This document shows, one piece after another, positions 19,805 to 29,081 of a stretch of 64,000 nt of DNA. The notes beneath the pieces were generated by a model. It saw only the letters and a list, made by a program, of their open reading frames with translations, was not told where the DNA came from and searched no databases. The DNA is taken from contig NZ_RQES01000012.1 in assembly GCF_004769405.1 (NCBI RefSeq), positions 372,001 through 436,000 on the forward strand. The letters are read 5' to 3'. The translations under genes and the position numbers were made by a program. The DNA is from Leptospira selangorensis. GTDB lineage: Bacteria; Spirochaetota; Leptospiria; Leptospirales; Leptospiraceae. How positions within the stretch are numbered: position 1 is the stretch's first letter; each line of letters starts with the position of its first letter.

Positions 19805-20236
19805 ATGGAATCTTCTTGGCAGGTCTTTGCGATCGTTTCAGTAATTCTGTTTTTAAAATTACTTTCCACTTCCATCGTCCAAGGTTTGGTCCGGATAAAA
19901 ACCAAAACATTCCGCTGGAAAGAAGACGCGGAATTTTTCACCAATTCATTTCCGGCCACCGATGATCATACGATAGTCGCAACTGCAAACGGAGTATTCA
20001 GGAACGATTTAGAGAATATTCCAATTTTCTTATTCTTATTGATCGGATATATTCAGACTTATAGCTGGCATGAAGGAGCAATCATCTATTCGGGAATATT
20101 TATAGTATCCAGGATACTTCATGCGATTTTTTATTTTCTTCATAAACAACCTTGGAGAAATATCGCATACGATCTGGGAATTTTGAGTAAACTCCTTCTA
20201 TCCGGGCATATCGTTCATTCGGTATTTTTTGCCTGA
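19805..20236 (+). CDS. MAPEG-family membrane protein (microsomal GST-like)
   Basis: A 143-residue protein with four membrane helices. It matches the MAPEG family (membrane-associated proteins in eicosanoid and glutathione metabolism), with the conserved NDLENIPIFL at the end of the first loop and RILHAIFYFLHKQPWR before the last helix. MGST1-type members conjugate glutathione to electrophiles at the membrane. A soluble glutathione transferase gene follows on the same strand 118 bp downstream, which supports a thiol-conjugation role, although glutathione synthesis in this organism is not shown here. Confidence 0.85.
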   Translation: MESSWQVFAIVSVILFLKLLSTSIVQGLVRIKTKTFRWKEDAEFFTNSFPATDDHTIVATANGVFRNDLENIPIFLFLLIGYIQTYSWHEGAIIYSGIFIVSRILHAIFYFLHKQPWRNIAYDLGILSKLLLSGHIVHSVFFA

Positions 20237-20354
20237 TCTCGAGAATTCTTCGCAAAAATGAAAAGGATTTACTCCAAAAGAATTCCATAGAGAGTCTAAA
20301 AACCATAGTTCATATCATATCCGGATCTTTCCGGCCGAATCATAGGAGAATCAT

Positions 20355-20972
20355 TTGATCGAATTATACACCGCAGGGACGCCTAACGGAAAAAAAGCTT
20401 CCATCATGCTGGAAGAATTAGGGATCCCTTATACAGTACATCCAATCGACTTCAGTAAATTAGAACAAAAAGAAGAATGGTATCTAAAGATCAATCCGAA
20501 CGGCAGAATACCTGCCATCGTAGACAAAGACAATGGAGATTTTCCGGTTTTTGAATCGGGAGCCATTCTGATCTATCTCGCAGAAAAATACGGAAAATTT
20601 TTACCTAAAGACCCGAAAGAAAGATCCATCGCTATCCAATGGCTGATGTTCCAAATGGGTGGAGTCGGTCCTATGCAAGGCCAAGCAAATCATTTCGTTA
20701 AGTTTGCGCCTGAAAAAATTCCTTATGCAATGAACCGTTATGTAGATGAAACAAAACGTCTATATTCCGTTTTGGAAAGACGCCTTAAAGAATCGGAATA
20801 CCTTGCAGGAAGCGAATTGAGTATCGCGGATATCGCAACCTGGCCTTGGGTCAAGGCTAGATCCTATATCGATCTTTCCTTGGACGATTATCCAAAACTA
20901 AAAGCCTGGGAAGAAAAACTGGGAGCAAGACCTGCATTCATCAAAGGAAGCGAAGTCCCTAAAAAATCTTAA
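20355..20972 (+). CDS. Glutathione S-transferase (nu-class-like)
   Basis: A 205-residue soluble GST. The N-terminal thioredoxin fold has [26 protein letters not shown] with the cis-Pro loop, and the glutathione-binding [15 protein letters not shown]. The C-terminal helical domain includes [13 protein letters not shown], the N-capping box of GSTs. The TPNGKK start resembles the YfcG/YghU nu class, which has disulfide-bond reductase activity. Translation begins at TTG 20355, supported by AGGAGA upstream; no closer ATG would retain the fold. It ends in a strong terminator. Confidence 0.93.
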   Translation: MIELYTAGTPNGKKASIMLEELGIPYTVHPIDFSKLEQKEEWYLKINPNGRIPAIVDKDNGDFPVFESGAILIYLAEKYGKFLPKDPKERSIAIQWLMFQMGGVGPMQGQANHFVKFAPEKIPYAMNRYVDETKRLYSVLERRLKESEYLAGSELSIADIATWPWVKARSYIDLSLDDYPKLKAWEEKLGARPAFIKGSEVPKKS

Positions 20973-20978
20973 AGCCCC

Positions 20979-21008
20979 AAAGCCGCTTTCCAAAGAGAGC
21001 GGCTTTTT
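20979..21008 (+). terminator. Rho-independent terminator after the GST gene
   Basis: AAGCCGCT pairs with AGCGGCTT and is followed by TTTTT, a few bases after the stop codon. It also lies just past the stop of the convergent small membrane protein gene. Confidence 0.85.
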
Positions 21009-21014
21009 TAATCT

Positions 21015-21398
21015 TCAAGCGTGTTTGTCTATCGCTGCCCCGATCGCTGCGGATACGAATAAGATCTGCACATAACGAAGACCGATCTGAACAAAATAAT
21101 CACTTACACTCATTCCGCTTAAAGGAAGAAGGATCACAAAATCCAAGATCCAATTCTCGATCAACCAAATCGCTCCTATAAAAAGAAAGGTTTTAAACGC
21201 AGGTCTTGGAACTCTTTTAGAAAGTAAAAATAAAAGATAAGAACCTGTTGCAGTTCCAACAAGAAGCATGACTGTTTTGAAAGTAAACATATCCACCAGA
21301 AGTTTTCTTTCAGGGGAAAAGAAGCCCATAGCTACTACAAAAGGAACCAACCAAACCAAAAAGCCGAAACTAAGCACTCGAACCAAAATGTTTTTCAT
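21015..21398 (-). CDS. Small four-helix membrane protein, unknown function
   Basis: A 127-residue hydrophobic protein with about four helices (VRVLSFGFLVWLVPFVVAMG, TVMLLVGTATGSYLLFLL, FLFIGAIWLIENWILDFVIL and VQILFVSAAIGAAI). I recognise no family or motif. It is convergent with the GST gene and 84 bp downstream of the histidine kinase pair on the same strand, so it could be a distal member of that transcript. Confidence 0.65.
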   Translation of the reverse strand: MKNILVRVLSFGFLVWLVPFVVAMGFFSPERKLLVDMFTFKTVMLLVGTATGSYLLFLLSKRVPRPAFKTFLFIGAIWLIENWILDFVILLPLSGMSVSDYFVQIGLRYVQILFVSAAIGAAIDKHA

Positions 21399-21481
21399 TC
21401 CGGAACCTATATATGTTTTCTTTAAAGAGTAAACTAATCTTTGAAAGGATGGAAATAAAAAGTTTAGAATTAGGAATCCGT

Positions 21482-23383
21482 CTAAATCAGAATTTTTTCT
21501 GCCAAAGGTAAATGGACCCGGAATGTAGTCCTTCCGGGAGAAGAGTCAAAATCTATTTTTCCTTGGTGTCTTTCTACGATCTTTTTGCAGATATCCAGAC
21601 CTAAGCCACTTCCTTCTCCTTTTTCTTTTGTGGTAAAGAATGGTTCGAAAATCCTATCCTGAATTTCTTTCGGAACCCCAGGACCATCATCAGTCACCGA
21701 AACGATGAGATAATCATCTTTGATATGGGACTCAAGATCCAATCTACCTTGGTAAGAAATAGCTTGGAATGCATTGTTGATCAAATTAGCCCAAACCTGG
21801 GTCAATTGATCTGCCTGTCCTTTTACAAGCGAGTTATCTGCGAAATTCCTGCGGATCTCGACTCCCTGTTTTACCTTATTATAATATAGAGTAAGAACAA
21901 GATCCATTTGTTCTCGGATATCGATTAAACTGATACCTGCATGATCCTGATATACATAGGTTTTTAAAGCTCGGATCACTCTCGCAGCTTTGGAAGCAGC
22001 CTCTCTGACAACATTACTGTATCTTAAAATTCCGGAAAGATTATAGGCATTTGCAACTAAGGTAGGAAATTTTTCTTTCTGAATTCCTTGGACTAAATCA
22101 GGAATATCTTCAATTCTTATTCCCAATTCGGCTAAATTTTCGGACAAAAACTCGGAAGATGGAAATCCAAGATTTTGTAATGTTTCTCGGATGATCTTTC
22201 TGTTTTTTCTTTCTTCGGAAGAGTCATAGAAGTCGGGAAATATACTTCCTTTAGTGAAAATTTTCTTCCAGGTTTCCCTCTCTTGACTATCTAGATCCGC
22301 AAACTCGCAGAGTAACTTCTCCCAATCCTGGCGAAACACACTTTGAATTCCTTCATTCGAGGAAATGATCGCACCTAGAGGAGTGTTCACTTCATGAGCG
22401 ATACCTGCGATCAATTGTCCGAGCACCGCCATCTTTTCAGATTGGACTAGTTGTGCCTGAGTGGATTTCAATTCTTCTAACGCTAATAGTAGATCTCTAT
22501 TCGTATTTTCTAAATATGTGTTCGTTGATTTTAGCTCTTCCGTTCTCAGAACTACTTTTTGTTCTAGGTCTTCGTTTAATTTTCGGATTTCTTCTTCCGC
22601 TCTTTTTCTTCCGGAAATATCTCTTACAATCGCTTGCAATAAAGCTTTTCCATTCAGAGTGACAGAGGTTAAGGTCACCTCCGCATCAAAATTCGTTCTA
22701 TCTTTTCTACAATGTAACCAATCAAAAGTTTGGGGTTTGCCTCCAAAAGCTGCCTGTATTTTTTGGAACGCCCTTTGAGATGAAGGAATACCATCAGGCT
22801 GTATCTCCGGAGAAAAATCCACAGGAGAAGCTCCTATAATATCTTCTCTTTTACAACCGAACATTTCTTCCGTCTTAGGATTACATTCTAAAAAGACCCG
22901 ATCGTCCATGAGAAAGATTGCCTCTCCCGCAGATTCGAATAATGTCTTAAATTTTACTTCGTGTTCTTCTAATGCTTCTTGAGCGATACGAATGTCTGAA
23001 AGTGTTACCGCTAATTTTTCTTCCGTCTTTTTTCTCTCAGTCAGATCTTCGAAAATTAAAGTGACACCGAAAACGCCTGAATTATCAAAAAGAGGATTCA
23101 CTCTTATTCGAACCTGTAATGTGAGTCCGCTGACTGTGGTATTATAAGGTCCTTCGTAATCGGAAGCTTCTCCCTTTAAACCCTTGCCGATCAATGAGGA
23201 AACTCTTGTGTCTTTGAGGCTGGAATAAGAAAGCCCGATAATTTTATCTTTTCCCGCTTTTAAAAAACGCAGAGAAGATTCGTTTGCTTCTATAATTTTA
23301 CCCTGCCTATCGAAGATCATGAGTCCGATAGGAGATTGTTCGAATATATCGCGATATACGTTTTCGCTCTTTGGTTCGCTCAT
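21482..23383 (-). CDS. Cytoplasmic double-PAS sensor histidine kinase
   Basis: About 633 residues from the ATG at 23383 (a GTG at 23440 is an alternative with a weak AGG upstream). Two PAS domains (FEQSPIGLMIFDRQGKII and FESAGEAIFLMDDRVFLE) precede a coiled coil and the kinase core. The H-box is IAGIAHEVNTPLGAI with phospho-acceptor H330, and N-box NLINNAFQAI, DDGPGVP and GEGSGLGLDI complete the ATP site. H-box to N-box distance is about 207 residues, some 100 more than usual. No membrane segment is seen. It follows its paralogue with a gap of at most 71 bp. No response regulator is adjacent. Confidence 0.9.
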   Translation of the reverse strand: MSEPKSENVYRDIFEQSPIGLMIFDRQGKIIEANESSLRFLKAGKDKIIGLSYSSLKDTRVSSLIGKGLKGEASDYEGPYNTTVSGLTLQVRIRVNPLFDNSGVFGVTLIFEDLTERKKTEEKLAVTLSDIRIAQEALEEHEVKFKTLFESAGEAIFLMDDRVFLECNPKTEEMFGCKREDIIGASPVDFSPEIQPDGIPSSQRAFQKIQAAFGGKPQTFDWLHCRKDRTNFDAEVTLTSVTLNGKALLQAIVRDISGRKRAEEEIRKLNEDLEQKVVLRTEELKSTNTYLENTNRDLLLALEELKSTQAQLVQSEKMAVLGQLIAGIAHEVNTPLGAIISSNEGIQSVFRQDWEKLLCEFADLDSQERETWKKIFTKGSIFPDFYDSSEERKNRKIIRETLQNLGFPSSEFLSENLAELGIRIEDIPDLVQGIQKEKFPTLVANAYNLSGILRYSNVVREAASKAARVIRALKTYVYQDHAGISLIDIREQMDLVLTLYYNKVKQGVEIRRNFADNSLVKGQADQLTQVWANLINNAFQAISYQGRLDLESHIKDDYLIVSVTDDGPGVPKEIQDRIFEPFFTTKEKGEGSGLGLDICKKIVERHQGKIDFDSSPGRTTFRVHLPLAEKILI

Positions 23384-23453
23384 AAAGATCTGGAAAAAAA
23401 ATTCGAAAGCTCGCACAACTCTGTACGGGCAATTTTTCACATCAACCTAATAA

Positions 23454-25565
23454 TTAGGGCGAGGCAGGAAGCGTAACGTAGAATGTTGTACCTTCTTCCG
23501 AGCTTACAAATCGGATGGCTCCACCATGTTCTTCTGCCACATTTTTGCAAATATCTAGACCGAGTCCGGTTCCTTCTCCGGGAGACTTAGTAGTGAAGAA
23601 TGGATCAAAAATCCTATCTCTGATCTCTACAGGAACTCCGCTTCCGGTGTCCTGGACCGAAATTTCCCAGAACTCGCCTTTTCGTTCCGCATCTACGAAT
23701 ATTCTGCCTGAATAGTTCATAGCATGTAATGCATTCGTGATCAGATTGGTCCATATCAAGTACAATCTTTCCGGATCTCCCAGTACACTTGCGGATTCCG
23801 GAATATTGATATCCACGATCACCTTATTTTTCATTTTAGAATAATATAATGTAATAATATTTTCTATCTGTTCCTTAGGAGAAACAGATTCTGAGTGAGG
23901 TTTCCAATCCCCTTCTCCTGAAGCATAACTTTTTAGCGCTTGGATCACTCTGGAGGCTTTGATAGAAGCATCCAAGATTAGTTGGCTGGATCTGGAAATA
24001 CTCGAGAGCGCGGATGCATTACTTACGATCATCCATCCTCTCTCTCCCTTGGGGATCTTCCCCACTAATTCTGAAACCTGATCGGGGGAAATTCCCAGAT
24101 CTGTCAAAGCATCCGCCATCACTAGGGAATTTTCTATGCCGAATTCTTTCAGAATAACTTCCGTTTTTTTTCTTTTAGATCTTTCTTCTTTGGAATCGAA
24201 ATCGGAATTTACGGTCCCTCCGTTCTTGAATAAGATCCCCCAAAATTCCCTTTCTTCTCTGTTAAAACTGGAATAATCTTTTAGAAGTTTTTCCCAAGGT
24301 TCGCTTAGAATAGAACGTATCCCCTCAGTAGATGAACGAATCGCGCCTAACGGAGTATTTAATTCATGCGCAATTCCTGCCATCAATCTTCCTAAGACGG
24401 CCATTTTTTCGGATCGGACCAAATTCTCCTGGGTTTTCTTGAGTTCGTCCATCGCAGATCTAAGTTTATCGTTGGCAGTCACCAAATACGTATTAGTAGA
24501 TCTTAATTCTTCAGTTCTCTCTGCGACCGTGACCTCTAATTCTTTATTTGCATTTCGGATCACAAATTCTGCGGTTGCCAAATCCGACACGAGTAAACTT
24601 TGCCTAAGACTCGCGATCACTACCATTACACCGGCTGAAAACCAAATCACTAATCGAATGATCTCCGGAAGGCCTGGTAGAGTTAAGGAAAGGATGATTG
24701 CAGCCGAACAAACTATCACTTCCAATAAGGGAAGAATTCTCAAAAGCCCACTTTCCGTTCCGGACTCTCTTTCTATCTCTCCAGAAAAATCAGGTGCCCA
24801 GGTCAAGGTGCCATATCCTAAAAGCAAGATACTGGCTGAAAATCCTGCATTAGTTAAGGTTCCATCTTCAGGAACAACTATCAAAAATATAGAATTCCAT
24901 TGTAACCAACTGATCCCCATTCCTGCGAGCCCGATTACCAAACATAAAAAGGAAAAGTCCGCCTTTAAACGTAAGGAGGGTTTCATCAAAGCTCCGATGC
25001 AGGCAGCAGAAAGTGTGAATACAGGATAAACAGATAAGGTCAATAACTGGAACCAAGGCCTATCTTCTTTTTTAGAAAGATATAATACTAGGGTGACTGC
25101 AAGAACTGCGATCGCAAGCCCTAATGCGTCCATTACTGCCACCTTCATTCTGTTAGATGGAACTCTATCCTTTAAGAATCGAGCAAATCCTATTGCAAAG
25201 AATGGTCCTAACCATGGATAGAATAGATCGCTAGGTGCTGGAAAACTATAGAACTTGGAAATTGCTTGGATATCCCAAACCACCTGGCCAATTAAATATG
25301 AAAGAAGTCCTAGAAAAAACCAGAATCTAAATCTTTTAGTTTCTCCTTCGGAGGATTTATAACCAAACCAAGCAGTGATCGTAGCGATCGTGATAGACGA
25401 AGTCCAATGTATATTATCGTAAATCCGTAATAATTCCGTTTCATCCGTGAAATATATGAGAAGAAACAGTACTAGAACGAATGCAGATCCCAAGTATATA
25501 GATAGAAATCCTAAATTTCTATCCTTTGAGGAACGAATTTCTAGTGTGGATACCAAGGAATTCAT
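23454..25565 (-). CDS. Membrane-bound sensor histidine kinase, paralogue of downstream kinase
   Basis: A 703-residue protein. Residues about 20-320 contain around nine to ten membrane helices without a recognised sensor family. A coiled coil (AERTEELRSTNTYLVTANDK) leads to the H-box IAGIAHELNTPLGAI region with H400. N-box NLITNALHAM (N611), DTGSGVP and GEGTGLGLDI form the HATPase domain. The region between H-box and N-box is about 211 residues and shares the motifs of the neighbouring kinase, including EERxxRK and ASRVIQALKSY. The core was evidently duplicated and joined to different inputs. Both genes form one minus-strand transcript. Confidence 0.9.
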   Translation of the reverse strand: MNSLVSTLEIRSSKDRNLGFLSIYLGSAFVLVLFLLIYFTDETELLRIYDNIHWTSSITIATITAWFGYKSSEGETKRFRFWFFLGLLSYLIGQVVWDIQAISKFYSFPAPSDLFYPWLGPFFAIGFARFLKDRVPSNRMKVAVMDALGLAIAVLAVTLVLYLSKKEDRPWFQLLTLSVYPVFTLSAACIGALMKPSLRLKADFSFLCLVIGLAGMGISWLQWNSIFLIVVPEDGTLTNAGFSASILLLGYGTLTWAPDFSGEIERESGTESGLLRILPLLEVIVCSAAIILSLTLPGLPEIIRLVIWFSAGVMVVIASLRQSLLVSDLATAEFVIRNANKELEVTVAERTEELRSTNTYLVTANDKLRSAMDELKKTQENLVRSEKMAVLGRLMAGIAHELNTPLGAIRSSTEGIRSILSEPWEKLLKDYSSFNREEREFWGILFKNGGTVNSDFDSKEERSKRKKTEVILKEFGIENSLVMADALTDLGISPDQVSELVGKIPKGERGWMIVSNASALSSISRSSQLILDASIKASRVIQALKSYASGEGDWKPHSESVSPKEQIENIITLYYSKMKNKVIVDINIPESASVLGDPERLYLIWTNLITNALHAMNYSGRIFVDAERKGEFWEISVQDTGSGVPVEIRDRIFDPFFTTKSPGEGTGLGLDICKNVAEEHGGAIRFVSSEEGTTFYVTLPASP

Positions 25566-25643
25566 GCGGATTAGCGGGGCAGAATCCTACACCTTCGAAC
25601 ATCTAAGTCCACACTTTTTTATTTCCAAAAGGATGCACCTCGC

Positions 25644-25659
25644 TGTTGGAGTTCCTACA
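25644..25659 (+). repeat. Copy of dispersed palindromic repeat TGTTGGAGTTCCTACA
   Basis: TGTTGGAGTTCCTACA lies in the intergenic region upstream of the kinase operon. The same imperfect palindrome (core GGAGYTCC) occurs in inverse orientation near 59894, 60025, 61619 and 61662. Confidence 0.6.
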
Positions 25660-25701
25660 AATGTATTACAACAAGGTTCTTATCATTAAACAAGTTTAGA
25701 T

Positions 25702-26430
25702 TTAATATAATGTCCTCGAACTTTTATCCGGAATATGAGGAAGGAAATTTAAACTCACAGGTATATATCTTCCTCTTACCCAACGGAACATACTCACGGA
25801 ACTATTCCAGATCCAAGGCATCCAAGTAAAAACATCCTCATCTTGTTTCAGCATCTTCTTCAGAGTTAAAGAAATAGGAGTACCTGAAGTAAAAATAAAG
25901 GTCCTCTCCGAATTAGAAGGCTGAAAGTAAGTTTCACAGGCAAGATCCACTCTGGATTGAAAATTTTTAAATGTCTCAATCCCCGATGGAGTAAAATCCC
26001 CTTTTCTCCAAACAGATAGGATCTCCTCAGTCAGTTTGAAAAACAGAGCAGCGGATCGAACTCCACCTTTTAATCTAACTTTAGAAAATTGTAATAATGA
26101 TCTTTGGAATTCAGGTCTGGTCCCGGAAAGATGCTCCGCATACTTCTTCCATAACTCGGAAGGGAATTCATTCCAATTTGCATCGAATGAATGAAAATCA
26201 ATATCCGTCTTGAGATCGGAACGAATCGAATTGATCCCTTTCATAAAAAATTCTGCGGTTTCTTTATGCCTTCTCATTGTCCCTGAGATGATCTTATCCG
26301 GAAAATCCCCATTAGAAGCCATATACTTTCCAAGGGCAAAGGCTTGTTCCTTGCCCTTATCGGTCAATAGATCGTAATCTTCTCCCGTGGAGTTCGCCTG
26401 TCCGTGGCGAATCAGATATATTACGGACAT
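25702..26430 (-). CDS. Histidine phosphatase (phosphoglycerate-mutase-like) superfamily protein
   Basis: A 242-residue protein beginning MSVIYLIRHGQANSTG; the RHG motif carries the phospho-acceptor H9. A second motif, SGTMRRHKETAEFF, supplies the phosphate-binding Arg, and the late acidic/His region is in TFIFTSGTPISL, where the usual second catalytic His of the GHG type is not obvious. It is the last gene of an operon with DUF6285, an APH kinase and an acyl-CoA dehydrogenase, spaced by 2-10 bp. In that setting a phosphatase acting on a phosphorylated intermediate is plausible, but this is inference. Confidence 0.85.
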   Translation of the reverse strand: MSVIYLIRHGQANSTGEDYDLLTDKGKEQAFALGKYMASNGDFPDKIISGTMRRHKETAEFFMKGINSIRSDLKTDIDFHSFDANWNEFPSELWKKYAEHLSGTRPEFQRSLLQFSKVRLKGGVRSAALFFKLTEEILSVWRKGDFTPSGIETFKNFQSRVDLACETYFQPSNSERTFIFTSGTPISLTLKKMLKQDEDVFTWMPWIWNSSVSMFRWVRGRYIPVSLNFLPHIPDKSSRTLY

Positions 26431-26432
26431 AC

Positions 26433-26828
26433 TTAGGATTCCGTAGTGAATCTAGGATTTACGATCTCGACTTTTTCGATAACGGATTCTTTTATATGTT
26501 TCCAGTATTCCGTATCTTCCAAAGATTTTTTTTCCTTTCGAATGATATCTCTTAGTTCTTCGTTCCAGGTAGAAGTCAGGTTCTTTTTCTCATTCCATGT
26601 TTTAGGAAACTCTGATTTTTTTTTGAGTAAAGAAGAAAGTCTGGAGAGTTCCTTGTCTAAAGATTCTTCTCCGGAGCGTATTTCTCTGGAGATCACTCCC
26701 AGCATATTCCAACTTACTAATGTTTTATATGCGAGAAGGTCCTTGTCCCTAAACTCGGGTAGGACCTCCTTCATTAGAAAATCCTGGATCGCTTCCAATA
26801 ATTCCGTGGCACTTGGTTTATCCTGCAT
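26433..26828 (-). CDS. DUF6285-like small protein, probable LvaB-type kinase partner
   Basis: A 131-residue, mostly helical, charged protein. PSATELLEAIQDFLMKEVLP followed by LVSWNMLGVISREI is the pattern of DUF6285 proteins, which typically sit beside APH-family kinases and ACAD10/11-like dehydrogenases. In Pseudomonas putida the small LvaB protein associates with the LvaA kinase in 4-hydroxyacyl-CoA phosphorylation, and this gene occupies the equivalent place. It lies 10 bp after the kinase gene and 2 bp before the phosphatase gene, so it is translationally clustered. Assignment to LvaB is by context and general similarity. Confidence 0.7.
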   Translation of the reverse strand: MQDKPSATELLEAIQDFLMKEVLPEFRDKDLLAYKTLVSWNMLGVISREIRSGEESLDKELSRLSSLLKKKSEFPKTWNEKKNLTSTWNEELRDIIRKEKKSLEDTEYWKHIKESVIEKVEIVNPRFTTES

Positions 26829-26838
26829 TATGATTTCC

Positions 26839-27882
26839 TCATTTTAAGGACTCTTCAATGAGTCTCATTGCCTCGTATTCCATCTCACAGGCCCTTCTTC
26901 CTATGGACGCGAGCTCTATTCCTTTATCCTTTCCTGAAAGGTGACGTTCTGCTTGGCCGATACAACCGATTGCCCAACGAAGATTTCCCATCACTTCCCA
27001 ATATCTGATCTTGATAGGATCTAGTTTTACACCGGATGCCTTTTCGTAGATCTCGTAAAACTCGGAACGATCTGCAAAACCACCCGCTTCTTTATTCAGT
27101 TTTCCGAATCTCCAATCTCTCATACATAACCAAGTCAGATCTTCGTGACGATCACCCCAATGAGCGAATTCCCAATCCACAATTCCTTGCAAACCTTCCG
27201 AATTCACCATGAAGTTTCCTGTTCTAAAATCTCCATGGATCAGAACGACTGCATCACTTTCCGGAGCATTTTTCTCTAACCAATTCAAAATGATTTCCAT
27301 AGCCGGATAAGCTCCATCCATGGATTCCAATTGAGAACGTAATGCTTGGACGGATCCTTGGGCTACCGTTTTGCCGCTTACATGTTGTCCAAGATTCAAA
27401 ACTTCTTTTAGTTTTTCATCCTTACATTTCTCAGGAGTCACCGAATGGATACTTGCAAGATTTTCCGCAAGCTCTTGTGTGATCTGTTTACGGACCTTAT
27501 TTAAACTTGGATCTTTTACTACGAATCTTCCCGTAGCCTTACCTTGGATCCTTTTCATAAAGTAGAATGGATTACCGGTGACAGAGTTATCAGACTCCAA
27601 CCAAAATGGTTCAGGAGTTTTAACTCCAGCTTCAAATGCCATTCTACAAACCTTGAACTCGTTGATCCGAGACAAAGAAGCGAGCAAAGAAGCTCCCTTA
27701 TCGGTTCTATATACGGTTTGGTATTGGCCTGATTCAGGACCGCCATTCACTTTGATGTCTGCGGAAAAATTTTCCTGGCAGGCTCCTCCCGAAAGAGAAA
27801 CCATATTAGCGATTTCTACTGTTCCTTGGAGCCTTTTTCCTAAATATGATTCCAGCCTTTCCTTCAATTCGGAATCTTTCAC
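26839..27882 (-). CDS. APH-family kinase, ACAD10/11 or LvaA-like hydroxyacyl-CoA kinase
   Basis: A 347-residue aminoglycoside-phosphotransferase-fold kinase. The catalytic loop VVLIHGDFRTGNFMV (HGDxxxxN) and metal-binding GIVDWEFAHWGDRHEDL (WEFA following the Asp) are intact, and SGGACQENFSADI forms the glycine-rich nucleotide region. The bacterial relatives closest in sequence feel are those fused or linked to ACAD10/11 dehydrogenases, which phosphorylate 4-hydroxyacyl-CoA. The gene starts 2 bp after the acyl-CoA dehydrogenase stop, so the two are almost certainly co-translated. Antibiotic phosphorylation is an unlikely alternative in this context. Confidence 0.85.
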   Translation of the reverse strand: MKDSELKERLESYLGKRLQGTVEIANMVSLSGGACQENFSADIKVNGGPESGQYQTVYRTDKGASLLASLSRINEFKVCRMAFEAGVKTPEPFWLESDNSVTGNPFYFMKRIQGKATGRFVVKDPSLNKVRKQITQELAENLASIHSVTPEKCKDEKLKEVLNLGQHVSGKTVAQGSVQALRSQLESMDGAYPAMEIILNWLEKNAPESDAVVLIHGDFRTGNFMVNSEGLQGIVDWEFAHWGDRHEDLTWLCMRDWRFGKLNKEAGGFADRSEFYEIYEKASGVKLDPIKIRYWEVMGNLRWAIGCIGQAERHLSGKDKGIELASIGRRACEMEYEAMRLIEESLK

Positions 27883-27884
27883 GA

Positions 27885-29060
27885 TCAGAAGCTCTCCTTT
27901 CCGGATATTAAATTCCTGCCGATCACCATCTTATGAGTTTCGGTAGGACCGTCTGCGATCCTTGCGGCTCTCGCATCTCTATAAAATAATTCTAATTTAA
28001 GATAACGGCTAAAACCATGAGATCCACAAATCTGGATTGCCCTATCAATACATTTGTTCAATGTTTCACTTACCTGCCACTTAGCTAAAGAGACAGCCTG
28101 TCTTGCGTCCCCACCTTTGCGAAGAATATCGGCTGCCTTTAATGTAAGTAAAAAACCCGATTCTATTTCCAATGAAGATTCTGCAAACATCCATTGGATA
28201 CCTTGGTGATCGGATAATTTTCCGCCAAATAATTCTCTTTTGATCGCGTATTCTCTTGCGATTTCCATAGATCTTCTGGCAAGTCCTATCCATCTCATAC
28301 AATGTGTAAGTCTTGCAGGCCCTAACCTTTCTTGTGAAAGTCGGAAACCTTCTCCGATTTTTCCGAGTACTTGTGACTCATGCACTTTTACATTTTCGAA
28401 TTTTAATTCGCAGTGACCGCCTGGACCATGTGAACCTAAAACTCCGATTTCCTGCACCATAGTATATCCAGGTGCATCGGTAGGAACTAGGAACATAGAA
28501 GTTCTTCTGAAACTATCATTCACCTTTGACATCACGATCAAGAATGAAGCGCCATTCGCTCCAGTGCAGTACCATTTATGACCGTTAAGAATATAATGAT
28601 CTCCATCTTTCTCCGCGTTAGTCGAAAGAGTAGTAGGATCCGAACCGGCACCTGGAGGAGGTTCTGTCATTGCAAACCCTGAGCGGATCTTTCCCTCCAC
28701 AAGAGGATGATAATACTTCTTCTTTTGTTCTTCGTTTGCAGCTAAATGAAGAAGATGCATATTTCCTTCGTCAGGAGCGTCGCAATTACAAAGATAAGGA
28801 GCGATAGGAGAACGTCCCAACTCACTGAATACGAGTGCAGTTCCAACTAAGTCCAACCCCAATCCACCTTCCGATTTAGGAAGATGAGCGGTCCATAATC
28901 CTCTTTTTTTGGCTTCTTCTCTTAATTTTTGAACGATAGTTTCCGGCATTCTGCCATGATCGTAATCGTAATGATCTTCCGCGGGGATGGCGATCTCATC
29001 CACGAATGCTTTTGCTTTTGCCCTGATTCCGTCTAATTCCTTAGGTATGGATAAATCCAT
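27885..29060 (-). CDS. Acyl-CoA dehydrogenase of the ACAD10/11 (LvaC-like) type
   Basis: A 391-residue acyl-CoA dehydrogenase-fold flavoprotein. FAD and substrate regions include [18 protein letters not shown] and [16 protein letters not shown], and the C-terminal domain has [20 protein letters not shown] and [13 protein letters not shown]. The DGPxExH pattern is characteristic of ACAD10/11-like enzymes, as opposed to the EGTxEIQR pattern of classical dehydrogenases. In the 4-hydroxy acid route this enzyme eliminates phosphate from 4-phosphoacyl-CoA to give an enoyl-CoA. It heads the operon, 21 bp after the beta-propeller gene, which could also be part of the transcript. Confidence 0.88.
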   Translation of the reverse strand: MDLSIPKELDGIRAKAKAFVDEIAIPAEDHYDYDHGRMPETIVQKLREEAKKRGLWTAHLPKSEGGLGLDLVGTALVFSELGRSPIAPYLCNCDAPDEGNMHLLHLAANEEQKKKYYHPLVEGKIRSGFAMTEPPPGAGSDPTTLSTNAEKDGDHYILNGHKWYCTGANGASFLIVMSKVNDSFRRTSMFLVPTDAPGYTMVQEIGVLGSHGPGGHCELKFENVKVHESQVLGKIGEGFRLSQERLGPARLTHCMRWIGLARRSMEIAREYAIKRELFGGKLSDHQGIQWMFAESSLEIESGFLLTLKAADILRKGGDARQAVSLAKWQVSETLNKCIDRAIQICGSHGFSRYLKLELFYRDARAARIADGPTETHKMVIGRNLISGKESF

Positions 29061-29081
29061 GATATATTCAATTTTCCTTAT

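Noticed and set aside
24439..25029. Long open frame (196 codons) on the plus strand
   Set aside because: Lies entirely antisense to the membrane histidine kinase; its composition is that of a reverse-complement shadow with no recognisable motif or ribosome binding site.
26446..26847. Plus-strand open frame of 133 codons
   Set aside because: Mirrors the DUF6285 gene; Ser/Phe-rich shadow without a ribosome binding site.
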